DNA of 64,000 bases from Nageia nagi (GCA_050084985.1 JBITNC010000001.1:23250001-23314000); one strand, 5' to 3'; numbered from the stretch's first letter, positions 12,300 to 24,080 are shown. The notes: a model not told the origin generated them from the sequence alone. Numbers and translations are program-made.

Positions 12300-14640
12300 T
12301 AAGGGGCATGCTTGTCTCTCCCTACCCCTTTTTCTATGTACATGATGGGCTACTCTCCCTGGCCACTTTGTCTTAATAATTGAGGAGATCTAAAACGTCT
12401 ACCTATGACCTTTAAAATGGCTCATCTCATAGGCCCTCTGTGTTGGTCCCTATCTCACTCATTGTCTCTATCTTAGCTTACTATAAGCTTCTCTATAATC
12501 ACCCCCTATAGTGGTCTAGGTTGTCACACAAAGTGCCCCTCATTCCTCTAACTTTGAGTAAGAATCTTAGACATATGCCATGCTAGGGATGCTATCCTTG
12601 AGGTTTTTGAACTATTGGTATCATCCCTACCTTGATTAGTTGGCATCAGCCATGCTTCACCCTAAATGTCCCCCATATGAGCATCATTTAGGGCCTATCA
12701 TAGCAAAACTTGCTATGTCTTCTTGTCCTGAGGGTGTCTATCCACCTCATCCTACTACCATCCCTATGAGTGTGGAATCTATCTACATGTTCATATCAAC
12801 CATATCTTGTATCATCTCCTTTCCCAACCCTATTAGGACACCTTGATCTATGTGCTAACCTTAACACCTAGGCCCATGCCACCTCTGCTCAAGCCCATAG
12901 TGCATCTCTCTTTTAGGTCATTATTATGAACACTATCAAAAGTGTCTACATATCATGTAGGAGTTCCCCAAATTATCCCTATAATAGTCCAATTTGGTCC
13001 TTGACCATTGCTTTAGGACCCTGCTTGATGATCACTTATTCTTATATGATGTCTACCAATCCTCTACTACTACCCCAACTTCCTAATCCATTGTTAGCTC
13101 TACCAATATGGCATCTAGTTGTGCCTAGAGAGATTTTTCTCTCCATAGTACTAGGTGACCCTCTCATCAACAAAGGTCCCCAATCCATCTCTAGAATATA
13201 ATAGGGATTCCACTTAGGTGTTTGGAACCCGATGTCATTCTCCCCTTACACCTCCTAGTGTGGACCCTACTCATGTGTTGGTTGATCCAACATGTCTATA
13301 TCATGGCTAGAGCTCCTTGTTCTTATAAATTCTCATCTTGGGAATCCATCTTCTCCTCCTCTTCATATCCCTCCTCATCCTTATCACCATCCTCATCATT
13401 GACCTTCCCTCCTCAACTCCTAGGCCTACTGCACCCTAGGAAACCCATAGGTCCATTGATGGTGTCAATCCCTATATCTTTAGCATAATTTAATCAGTAG
13501 TTGATCCCTCTAAGGGGCAACTAGGTATCATATGATGGGGTGGTCCCTGTATCATCTATGGAAACCATCACCACTAACACATTAGTGTTGCATCTAAATC
13601 CACATATGTCAACCTTGGTTGTGTTGGGGCCTCCCAATCAATCCTCCCATATAGCATCAGGTCTAGGAGATGTCCTACACTAACCCATGCTACCTCTACA
13701 CCCACTCGAAGTGGAATATCTCAACATCTCAAATGTGGCACCCTTTTATGTGGTGCATTCACCTCATCCATGCTATTTGTACATTCTTCTCAACCCACTA
13801 TGGTCTACCTAGGTATGGCTAGAAGATCATATCTTATGGTTGTAGCCGCACTAGTATCTATCAATATTACTTTGTTTACCCCTTATGGGGGCATCACCAT
13901 GGACTCTCTCTCTCTCTCTCATTCTCCTAATGCCTTACATAGGGAGCTCTACTCTTGCCACTAACAACTTGTATCCTATCATATCTATGGTATGGAATAC
14001 TATAGATAATCCATTCGGCCTCCCTGGTCGAATATGCTCCTATGCCCATATCTAGAGCAATAGGGATGTGCTCACCCCTCTCCTCCTATGTGTTGTTACT
14101 ACCAATTTGTTTTAAGTTTACACCAACAAGGTTTGAACTTAAGAAAATATTATGCTCTTTGCACCATGTACGTAATAACATTGAATATGTTCCAAGGGAA
14201 CATGAATCTCAAGGAATCTAGTAGGAAGAAGGATGAGATCAACAACATGGCCATCACCTCCCAATGACCTATCCAACCATCTCTATAGAGGGAAGTGATG
14301 AGAACCCCTCCATTATGGATGTCCTAGGTTTGATATCCCTCACCCATGTATGGGAGAATCATGACTCTATATGTAGTCATTGTAATCTGTTCCCCCTCCA
14401 AGGGGACTTGTAGAACCTTGTAGATATCCTTGAGTGTCACCATCATGTCCCCTATTGAAAGCATGTTGGTGCACTTGTCTAGGTTGAACCACTTTTGAGA
14501 GTGACCATGTATGATTTGTTTCCCTTAATAGGGATAATCCTAGTGGCTTTGGCAAGCCCAACCACCTCTAGCCGATCCAAGTCTACCTAGGTCAACATTG
14601 CTCACACCTTGATCCACAACGTATGAAATTTGTACCTGAG
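12300..14640 (-). pseudogene. Antisense extra ORF with plant mobile domain (Tat-1)
   Basis: On the minus strand, opposite to pol, the start of a PMD is readable at about 14505-14320: WFNLDKCTNMLSIGDMM, then VTLKDIYKVLQVPLEG and GWIGHWEVM further on. PMD is a plant domain of transposons and some host proteins, usually reading 'xFHLPxGEMTxTLEDV ... LPxxG'. Further along the same strand an acidic run, DEDGDKDEEGYEEEEKMD (about 13405-13350), resembles the acidic tail of such proteins. The middle is broken and I could not align it. The true start and end are uncertain; the PMD N-terminus is the firm part. Confidence 0.62.
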
Positions 14641-14999
14641 TTTCATTTGGCATAAATTTTGAGGTTTATTAGTGATTTATTAGTCAAATTTATGCTATTT
14701 ACTTCTACATCAACTTCCTTTATGTTTATGTCAATCCTAAGTGTGATCAAGGTTATATGTTTGATATTTCATCTTAGTTCATGTTTTAATTTTTTTGCTT
14801 ATTTTGTTTAAGTCAAAATCATCCCTATAAAGGGAAACTAATTTAACCCAGTCATCCAACTCCTATATGACTTGGCCAATCACTGGATGATTGATTAGAT
14901 TATCCCTCACTTAGATGACCCCTAAAATTAAGTTATCCTAGATAAGTATGATCCATAGTCATTCTAAATAGAAAAAAATAAACATAGAATACTTTCAAA

Positions 15000-15590
15000 A
15001 TAGGTTTTCTAAAAATGCTCTAGAAACTTTTTAGCATATGCAATTATCGAGTGTAAATTTAAAACTTTGTAACCTTTACCAAGATTTGTCCAGTATGGGT
15101 CACCATGGGAGCTATAGGATAAGATATATCCATCCATCAAAGAGTCATTGAAAAGGGTTTTGCATCAAATTATGGTTATGAATGTCGTATTAGACATATA
15201 TGTAAAATAGGGAAGAATACACCCAACTGGAGAATTTTTTGACAAGATGCATGATGCAAATACAATTTCCTAAACCATAATGATTTGAGGATATGTAATT
15301 TATGGTTACAACTAGGATGCCTTAATACTCTATGATTTGATGACACACTTAGGGATTAACCCTAACATCATAACCTTTCTCTATGTTCTATGTATATGCA
15401 ACCAAGCAGGTCTAGTAGATGCAAGTTGTAAATATGTTAATAACATAAGTGACTATTACTACATTATACCTAGCATAAATCATTATATAGGATTTCTATG
15501 GTGTAGAAGTTTTGAATCTAATTACCAAGCTACCCATAAAACCTAACTTGGGTATGTGAATGTGCCTATTTTTTAATTTCACACCCCATT
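15000..15590 (+). pseudogene. PPR protein fragment 1 (inside Tat-1)
   Basis: Decayed piece of a pentatricopeptide repeat protein, a plant RNA-binding family active in organelles. Broken frames read 'FSKNALETF*HMQL', then 'HQRVIEKGFASN', a DKMHDANTIS region, 'GLVDAS' and 'PIKPNLGM*MCL' near the end. It covers the last PPR motifs and stops before the E and DYW domains. The same stretch occurs again at 21642 and 23011, so one gene family seeded all three. Stops and shifts are numerous. Confidence 0.78.
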
Positions 15591-16246
15591 AAACTATGCA
15601 ACAAAATGAAAAGGGTTTTCATCCATACCTTTTTCTTTTGCAATTCCTCACCAAGTGGCCCTCCTCCCAGTATCAATATGGCAAAAGCCATGTTGATACA
15701 TATAAAATTGGTCCATGCATCCATGCATAGTCTACCACCACTTGGCTTTTCCATGCAATCTCCTATGGTAAATGATGGTTGCTATAGTGTGTAGGTTGCT
15801 TTTAAAATGACTTATCAAACCCTCCTTTTCACTTTTTATTTTTCATTTTTACCCTAATCAAATCATCCTAGTGGACTTGTAATTATATAGCAATTTGGTA
15901 AACCCTCATCGTCCAAATGACCCTAAAGTCATCTAGATGATTTGATCTATCATTATCTCACTTTGTAAACCTTTCATCATGCTCATAATTTTCTAGTATG
16001 TTCATTCAAATGGGTAGGTATAATGTCTTCTCATCCATCACACCTCCCCATTTGAAGGAGAGAGCTTCACACATGATTTACAAATTTATCAAAATTTTGC
16101 AATTCTTAGAAGGCAATATTTTGACTTTATTAAGGACAGATGCATGTTCAACCTTTATTACATTGTGAGTGTTCATTGGATGATTATTAGCTTGACATGA
16201 TTGATTGGAGATCAACATACTCATACATCATCATATTCAACTTTGT

Positions 16247-16462
16247 CATTTTGTACAAGCATCATATGCCTATGTGTTATGGTCCAATGCTTGGTAGGTC
16301 TACAACCTATGATCATTTCACTTTAGCTATTGGGGAAAAGCAAATATCATTTCTCATTTTGTATGAGCATCATATGCCTACTTGCTACAATCCAATGTTT
16401 GGTAGGTCTACGAGCCCATGATCCTTCCCTTTGACTATTGGGGAAAATCAAAGGTAAATACC
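16247..16462 (+). repeat. 108-bp tandem repeat, two copies plus a partial third
   Basis: Unit 1 (16247-16354) and unit 2 (16355-16462) share 'cattttgta', 'agcatcatatgcct', 'ttggtaggtctac' and 'ctattggggaaaa'. A weaker third part (…actattatggaaaagcaaag) follows near 16515-16540. The array lies between the PMD ORF and the probable 3' LTR of Tat-1, where Tat-type elements are known to carry fast-evolving tandem repeats. Confidence 0.8.
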
Positions 16463-16937
16463 CTTCAACTGCTAGGGCAAAGTAGAGATCATTTACTTCC
16501 ATGTTATCCTTAAACTATTATGGAAAAGCAAAGATTGTTTCCCTTTCCATACTTCGAGTTATATTAGACTAGATTAGATTAGATTAAAAGTTTACTTTAA
16601 TATTCTATAGGCTACTTGATCCACTTGTTAGATGTTATCACACATCATTATCATGAGGTCTAATTTTGTCTTTAATGACCTATCATGTGTCAAAATCATA
16701 TTTCATTGAATCCTCATAATGCTCGAATAGTATTATATGGCCTATCATGCATCAAAACTAGACTCAGGTTGAGTGATTGGGATGATCTTATATGGCCTTT
16801 TATGCATCAAAACAGATCTCATCTTGATCATTTAATGTGTTTATATCACTTATAATTATCAATCATTAGTTTATTATTTAAAATATTTTTGTACTTAGCT
16901 TCTCACAAGTTCGAAGCTCAACACAAAAAGGGGCAAC

Positions 16938-17850
16938 TATAAATACCCTAAAATCACATTTTACATTGTTGATAGGGTTATACTAACATTTATGGTATTT
17001 ATCACATCATTTACTATCATGTATACCTAAACATATTTTTGCATCACTTTTGATCCATTTGATTGACATCGTTTTGATCTTTAAGTTATTTCTAACACTT
17101 TGGTTCTAATCACATGAATGATCCTATAGGTCCAACAATCATTTGGATGATCCTATTTGAGGTTTATAAAATGCAATATGGGCTCATTTATTATTACTTT
17201 TGGCTAGACACACTTTTTCATGAGCTCTATAATTATTGTATTTATGGTTAATTGATGAGATTATGTTATTGATCATTGATTTCATGAGTATCTGCAAGTT
17301 CTCAAGCTTTAAATAAACCTCCATTCAAGACTTATATCCTTTCTTGAATTGAATATTTATCATTTTTTGACATATAGGCATACATTGGCTATATTCATAC
17401 CTAAGGTTTTAACCTAGGGTTTGACCTTTAAGGTCTAAACCTTAGATTTTGAAGGATCCTTATTTTGTCATTAGTCTTGTTAATATTAGATCTATATTTT
17501 TTTCTTACATCCATTATTATTTGTTATCTTTGATCATTTAGAAAAATATTTATGCATGCATAGGATTTGATCAATCTTTATCATATCATTTTTATATCAT
17601 TGTCAATTAGTATTATCAAGTTTGCTTATATAAGCTTTTTCTATAGCCTATGTTTCAAGATCATAATTGCAAATTAGGCATTTGAATATTTTCTACTATC
17701 CTCTTTATTGTGGAAAAAGGAGGCTTACAACCCTTTTGAATTGGGGTTTCACCCCACTTGGATGGTCACAAGGTCCCAAGGACTTGTGATTTGATGTCTC
17801 CCATAACCTAGTTTCTTTCCTTTCAGGTCTAGATAGCTTATTGCATCAGT
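16938..17850 (+). mobile_element. Probable 3' LTR of Tat-1
   Basis: A purine-rich stretch, 'acaaaaaggggcaac' (about 16923-16937), resembles a polypurine tract and is followed by 'tataaataccc', where TG of an LTR start could have changed to TA. The counterpart in element A is 'caaagtggggcatc' followed by 'tattaacacc', the same layout. A TATA-like 'tttataaaatgc' occurs at about 17164. The end is a guess because no second copy is in the window. Confidence 0.45.
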
Positions 17851-20450
17851 GAATTACAAAGGATAATTGCTAAACCCTATCTTTTCAATCTTTTCAATAA
17901 CTCACATAGGAAAATTAGATGCAAATGTGTTAAGATCCTTGAAATTACTCATAGGTATTTTGAGTGGTGAAGATGTAGGGGTTTTGAACCATTTACACAT
18001 AGATTAGAAGAAATGACCTTACTTATCAAATGTAAATGAGCACATAACTAACTTTCTAACATTAAAAAGTAAATCCAACAATAATTCTCCATACTAATGG
18101 TTAAACATGTCAAGTGTTTTCCTTGGAAGCAAAGAAACAAGCATGAGAAGCAATAGTTAGAGAAATATTTGGAGAACTGTAATACATAAATTGGATCCAT
18201 GCCAAATAGTTTAAACAAGTGGAGGAATTGCTCACTAATGTGTTGATCAATACCATCCAAGAAATCCAAATCAAATCTCAACTGGATATTCTTCATCAAA
18301 AAATCAACCACAATGTAAAGGTGTGGATCCTTCAAAGAGAGTGATACTCCACCAAACTTAAGTTTAGCCCAATCAAACTGTTGCCTCCAACCCTAAGTGC
18401 TACTTAGCAGTAACTTCAGTAGCCTCTTACCAACTCTTCTACTAGTGATGTTGCAAGAGATGATTATATTGTACCATGGTTAAGAGTTGTAATATGAAAT
18501 TTTTTGAAGGAATGGTAACCCCACTGAAAATAGAAGATAGATACTAGTGAAGAATTTGCAGATAATTGTAATGTTTTTGAAGTAATACAATGAAGGCCCC
18601 TCCCTCTTTTTTATGCAAAAATCATGAAGATGTTAATAAAATTATTAAAAAAAAGTTGAGTAATAGTTTAAAAATGGTTGTAAAAATGGAAATATAAGGG
18701 AAAAATCAATAACTAAATGGAATAGAAATAAGGTACTATAAAAAGGAATTAACAATGAAGGATAGAAGTTCTTAGTGACTTCCTTAAATGAAATTTTTGA
18801 TTAAGGAAGATACCACTCCCCAAATAAATACCCATGGAGTATCAGTTATATTGTGAAATCATGATGCAAACCATACTCCTTTCAAACTATTCCCCTATTT
18901 CAAATTAGATTTACAACAATTTCTAGTAATAGCCTACTCGATTAGGAGCCTAATACTACAAACCATGTACTGACCTACAGTAGATGGATGGAGAATGAGA
19001 GTTGAATAAGGGACTTAACAATAATTATGGATGCACATCAAGGGTTTCTACAAGATGAATGGGAATTTACTAAACTTTAGTTTATTTTCTCATGTTGGCC
19101 TTACAAAACCCCTCAAGTATGGATAAAATGCACTGAAAGAAGGTCTTTCTATGAACATCCCAAACACTTCTAGATTTGACACCCTCTAACATACTATGGA
19201 CTATTAGGATGGGTCTTGGCAAGTTTATCACATGTGAGAGTAGTTTTTGATTATATTGAATACTTTATAATACCTTATCCACTCAAGTAATAATAATCTA
19301 AAAGTGTTTCATTTTTGGACAATCCAAATCGACAAGAGATTTAGAGAATTAGATGATTGAATTTTTTTTTAAAAAACTCATAAATCTTGAAGGTACAAAA
19401 GAATTCATCGAAAAGGAAGAGGAATCCTATCTATAATATGGTCAACTTGGATTTACATAAGGTGGTCCAACATCCCATCAATATTTTGGTCACCATTGTA
19501 ATTGAGTTATTTAAAAAGAGAACTTTGTATGTTTAGGAATTAGACATCAATGAAGAAAAATTACTTATAAAAGCAAATACTTGGTATTTGTTCTTTGAAG
19601 AAGACTTCAAACACAACTAATGACCAAAGTATTACAATTCTAGTCTAGACCCACTCCCTAAATCATATTAGATTATGCAACACATTATTGGTTCCTATAT
19701 TGTTTTGGGTCCATACCAATCAGCTTTCTAGTGAATACATATGAGCTCAAGTGGATAAGTGATTGATTATCAAAGATAAAGGTAGTGTATAATTACATTC
19801 ATTACTTTATGAACACCAATAATTTAGTGCTATGAATACTAGATAAAGGCAAACTCATTGAAAAAGAAGAACTAAAAGCTTGGTCTCCAAGATCTGAAGA
19901 AGAATTCAAGAGCAACTATATAAATATTTTTTGCATCAAATACTCCTTATTGGTGGCATAGGGTGATAGAACCCAACTCAAGGATGATTAGAGTATTAAG
20001 TTGGGCAAGGTGTTAGCAGGAGAGAATTTTATGATATGAATCAATAGACTCTAATCAATAGTTAGCAATCCAATAATAATTGTTAGCTACTCCACTTATT
20101 TTGATTGAAATGACATGACTCTACAAACCATTGAATGGGACCTCTAAGAGGAGAAATGAGGATAGAGAGGATGTGTGAGAGCCATACGTATAGTAATCAT
20201 ATCATTGTAATTGATATTATTGATTAATGTTAATAAAAGGCTTGACTCTTTGTTCTTGTAACTAAATTACTTGTCTTTGCTTTCTATCATTCTTTTCCAT
20301 TTATCCATTGATTCTCGATTGTAGATAAGAACCCTATTGACTAATTTGATCTGTCAACAATAACTCTCTAACTTATAACTTTTCTCTTCAAAATGAATGA
20401 TAATCCTCAAGGCCATACCTTGTATTTATATGAAAATATTCTACAATCTT
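17851..20450. other. Unrecognised interval
   Basis: I found no known domain. A minus-strand open frame at 18048-18335 (95 codons) reads 'SLKDPHLYIVVDFLMKN' when extended upstream and could be part of an old gene or gag, but no motif supports this. Plus-strand text at 18980-20050 has gene-like composition (for example 'KEELKAWSPRSEEEFKSN' near 19870) broken by many stops. It could be an unfamiliar retroelement ORF. No LTR pair was found. Confidence 0.35.
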
Positions 20451-20483
20451 CAACCAATGAAGGATGAGAATTAGCTCTTGGTA

Positions 20484-20585
20484 TTGGCCCATGTTATTAG
20501 TCTATGGTATTAGCCCATGGTATTTTCCCATGGTATAACCAAATAGTATTTTGCCATGGTATAAATCCATGGTATGTGAAATACT
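20484..20585 (+). repeat. Short repeats of CCATGGTAT
   Basis: Six or seven imperfect units of about 12-17 bases carry 'cccatggtatt' or variants (cccatgttatt, tctatggtatt, gccatggtata, tccatggtatg). Each good unit contains the palindrome CCATGG. No coding reading is supported. Confidence 0.75.
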
Positions 20586-20929
20586 CTCAACCAATAGTTG
20601 AAGAGTCTTTATCTAAAGGATAAAGATTTTAATCAAAATTGTTAATAAATATTTTAGGTATCTAAATAATATTTTTCCTAATGTTTAAAAGTATTAATGT
20701 GACCATTTAATACTTCAAGAATTTAGGTCAAACATTATCCTAAAATCATATTTATTATTTTAAACTAATTTGTTACATTAAGAGAGTGGGTTAACATGAT
20801 TAATGTTTTATTTATGTTCACTACTACAATAAAAGGATTTAATGTCCGCTCATTTTCCCCATTTTTGTTTCTAATGGGATGATTCTATTACTAACACTAA
20901 ATAACACATTGAATATAATGTCAAATCAT

Positions 20930-21310
20930 GTATTTCTCTTTAATTCACCAATAGTGTCATTTTGCATTGAGAATAGAGGTTTTTCACATTAGTGTTCACA
21001 TAGGCCCTTGGGACATGTTGAATTGGGTATAGCATCCAAAATAGAGGTGTTTGATGTTGGTTATTATGTTAAATATAGTGTCTCTTATAGAGGTGTTTAG
21101 AGTCATGTTTCAAATCATTTTTTACAAAATGTTGCATTGAGTATAGTATCAAACTTAGAGGTGTTTGGCATCATCCATCAAATTGAAGGTTGCATCATGT
21201 TACATTAGGTATAGCATAGCACTTAAAGGTGTTTGGCATTGTATTTTACATCAAACATTACATCATTTGGCATTTGAAATAGCATAATGATTGCAACATA
21301 TTACATTGTA
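20930..21310 (+). repeat. Degenerate repeats with GAGGTGTTTGGCATC core
   Basis: The core '(g)aggtgtttg' or close variants recurs near 21044, 21090, 21159 and 21226, each preceded by a 'tatag...(a)tc' block such as 'gggtatagcatcc' or 'gagtatagtatca'. Spacing is 46-69 bases, so the array is old and has length changes. Related words (gcatcatgttacatt, gcataatgattgcaac) continue to about 21400. Confidence 0.6.
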
Positions 21311-21479
21311 AGTAGAATCATATATAGAGTTATTTTCCATCAAAAATCACATTGGAATTTGAGATGTTGAGTTGCTAATAGCATCATAATTGCATCATTT
21401 TGACACCTTTCTGAGATGCACCATTACTAAGTTTTACATCAGTATTAGGGTCAAATTTAGAGTCAAGAATACCGTCAAG

Positions 21480-21640
21480 ATTAGCATCAAAAAAAATTTA
21501 TTTAAAAAAAAATAATTATTTATTTATTTATTATGTATTTATTATTATATTATTTATTATTAAATTATTAATTTATTTTATTTTTTTAATTTGTTTTATT
21601 ATATGATTCATGTAATTATTAATTTATTTTATTATATGAT
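21480..21640. repeat. A/T-only low-complexity tract
   Basis: Almost only A and T, made of atttattt and ttattatt words with poly-A runs. It abuts the start of the PPR-DYW pseudogene. It may be a degenerated microsatellite; I see nothing else in it. Confidence 0.8.
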
Positions 21641-21641
21641 A

Positions 21642-22770
21642 TAGGTGTAAAACCAAACTCTACAATTTTTTCCAGCATTCCCATAATGTGCCACCATGGG
21701 AGTTCTAGAAGAAGGTATGGACATCCATCAAAGAGTAATTGAAAATGGTTTTGTATCAAATGTTGTGGTTGTGAGTGCCTTGATAGACATGTAAGCTAAA
21801 TGGGGAAGAATACACAAGGCTTAAGAATTATTTGATAATATGCATGATGCAAACACAATTTCATGGACTACAATGATCAAAGGACATCTAATTCATGGCT
21901 ATAGTAAGGATACCCTTAAACTCTTTGATCTAATGAAGCACTTGGGAACCAACCTTAAGAGCATAATCTTGGTATGTGTTTTCCTCCATGCAACCTTGTA
22001 GGTATAGTGGATAAGGGTTGTATATGCTTTAATAGCATGAGTGACTCTTATTGCATTATTCTTGGGATGAATTATTATACATCCATTGTTGACCTTATAA
22101 ACCACGTAGGTTATCTTGAGGAAGCTCTCAACTTCATTGTTAAGATTCCCATAAAACTTGAATTAGGTGTGTGAATGTGTCTACTTGGTGCTTGCAAATC
22201 ACATAAGAATGTAGGAATAGGGAAATTTATGGCCAAAACAAGTTATTGGAGCCTAAATATGCTCCATATTATATTATTCTTTCAAATATTTATGCAAAAG
22301 TGGGTACTTGGGATGATGCTCAAAGAGTAAGGATATTGATGAAAGATAAAGGAATCAAGAAGACACCTAGATGTAGTTGGGATAAAGTTGACAAAAGGGT
22401 ACATGATTTTCTTATAGGAGATATATCACAACCACAAACACAGGAGATCTACGGAAAATTAGAGAAATCATCAAGTAAGATGAAAATAGTAGGATATATT
22501 CTAAAGAAAATACCTATGTTGGATGATGTTGAGGTTGATGATAAAGAAATGCTTCTCTATCAACATAGTGAAAAGTTGGCAATTACTTTTGGGTTGTTGA
22601 AGATTCCTCCTAGAACCATTATTAGAATTATAAAAAAATTTTGAATATGCAATGACTGCCATACTACAACCAAGTTTATCTCCAAGATTATTGCAAGGGA
22701 TATTGTTGTGAGAGATGTAAATTGATTTCATTATAAACATGGAGAATATTCTTATGAAGATTATTAGTGA
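21642..22770 (+). pseudogene. PPR-DYW protein pseudogene (C-terminal part)
   Basis: Plant PPR-DYW proteins bind organelle RNA, and the DYW domain is a cytidine deaminase for C-to-U editing. This copy holds the last PPR motifs and the E and DYW regions. The best open part is 22246-22644: 'LEPKYAPYYIILSNIYAK', then 'GIKKTPRCSW' and 'QHSEKLAITFGLL', which keeps the HxE site (HSE). Next come CNDCH, retaining the CxxC pair, and VVRDVN. The end reads EDY, TAG, TGA (22756-22770): the last Trp codon is now TAG, directly before the expected TGA. Earlier parts shift frame. It is truncated at the N-terminus by the A/T tract at 21642. Confidence 0.88.
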
Positions 22771-23010
22771 TGAAAAGTAATCTAAAGATTCTTGCACAAT
22801 TATATGGTGCATACTTTCAAGTATAAATGAAACTATGTTTCATTTCATTTTTTCAAAAAATATTGTTATTAAATATATGTACAAATAGAAAATGTTGTTG
22901 ATTACTGACATTATATTATCAAGTGAATGCAACTTCAAATGTATATTGATGCCTTGGTTTCTGATAAAAAATTATGCTGCAATTTCATATAATGCAATGA
23001 TGCATGATAT

Positions 23011-23298
23011 GAATAAAATGGATTTTCTAGAAAGGATCTAGAGTCTTTTAAGCAAATACAATTGTTAGGTGTAAAATCAAATTTTGCAACCTTTACCTAC
23101 ATTCTTCCAGTATGTACCACCATTAGAGCTCTAAAGGAAGGTATGGAAATCCATAAAAAGTAGTTGAAAATGGTTTTGCATCAAATGTTATAGTTATGAG
23201 TGCCTTGATAGACATGTATCCAAAATGTGGAATAATACATGAGGCTCGAGAATTATTTGACAAGATGAATGATATAAACACAATTTCATGGACTACAT
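23011..23298 (+). pseudogene. PPR protein fragment 3
   Basis: Third copy of the same PPR region, 241 bases after the end of the DYW copy. It starts at the same point as fragment 1 ('ggattttctagaaaggatctagag') and reads ESFKQIQLLGVKSNFATFTY, then VCTTIRALKEGMEIH. It ends inside 'aatttcatggactac' (the ISWTT motif), where it joins Gypsy gag text at about 23299. It is frameshifted after about 23160. The join is either a recombination breakpoint or the truncated 5' end of element D. Confidence 0.75.
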
Positions 23299-24080
23299 GA
23301 GAATGCTCAAGAATTTGTGCAAGAGTTCAAGAGATTGTGCATTTGTAATGGATTGAATATGAAGGAATAATGGGTAGAATTTCTTCTTACCTACCTTGAT
23401 AGAGTAGCTCATCAATGGTAAAAGACATTGGAGGAAGTTGTACAAAATTCTTAGGATCAAATTCAAGAGAGATTTCTTGAAGATTTTGGATTACAAGAAA
23501 AATACTTTGACTTCATGATCAAGATCAACAAGCTAGGTAAAGAAGTGAATGAGAATATTAGAGACTATTATACTCATTCAAAACAATTTGAAAGGAGTGA
23601 TTGAAAGGAGAATCCTAGTGATAGATTCATCGATGGTATTGATAGATTATTGCTAAATCACTTCATCTCAAGGATGAGGTAAGATGTTTGATAAAGGGTA
23701 AAGTACGAAAGGCCTACCACTATGAAAAAGCCAAAGAGATAGAAAATAAGAAATAGGAAAGCATGGAGGAAGAACTAGAAGAAATCATAGTTCCTCCATC
23801 ACCAAGTTCTACTACAAGGCTTTTGACACCAAGTACATCACTCAATTCTATATCTTCAACAAAATATGATGACTTGATTCATAAAATGGGATAATTTGTT
23901 ATCAATATTCTACAATGAAAGAAATTTATGATGCCATAATTACCCCAAGGGGGAGATCATGATCCTAGAAATAATTTTGTATATATCACATGTTTGGATG
24001 TGATAAAAAAGGGCACTACAATATTGATTATCCAAGAAAGCCATAAACTTCAAGAATGAATGATGAAAAGGGCAAGGCAC
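23299..24080 (+). pseudogene. Gag fragment (element D)
   Basis: Structural coat protein of the particle. Text starts ENAQEFVQEFKRLC, then EFLLTYLDRVAHQW and KYFDFMIKINKLGKEVN, a helical Gag core. A decayed zinc knuckle follows near 23980-24050 (CDKKGHYNIDCPRK after correction for shifts). In-frame stops occur at conserved Trp and Gln sites. The N-terminus is missing because of the join with the PPR fragment. Confidence 0.65.

Larger units (their letters stand above)
4441..17850 (+). mobile_element. Tat-lineage Ty3/Gypsy element (Tat-1), 5'-truncated
   Basis: The order is protease, RT, RNase H, a second archaeal-type RNase H, integrase, a long 3' region with an antisense PMD ORF, tandem repeats, then a probable polypurine tract and LTR. 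A dual RNase H plus a long 3' non-pol region is characteristic of the Tat lineage. Gag and the 5' LTR are missing: recognisable text starts just before protease at about 4443. The right end is approximate because no second LTR is available for comparison. A PPR gene fragment (15000-15590) lies within the 3' region. Confidence 0.7.

Noticed and set aside
12640-13488. Plus-strand Pro/Ser-rich frames
   Set aside because: They are the complement of the antisense PMD ORF; the Ser-rich run at about 13350-13405 mirrors its acidic stretch.
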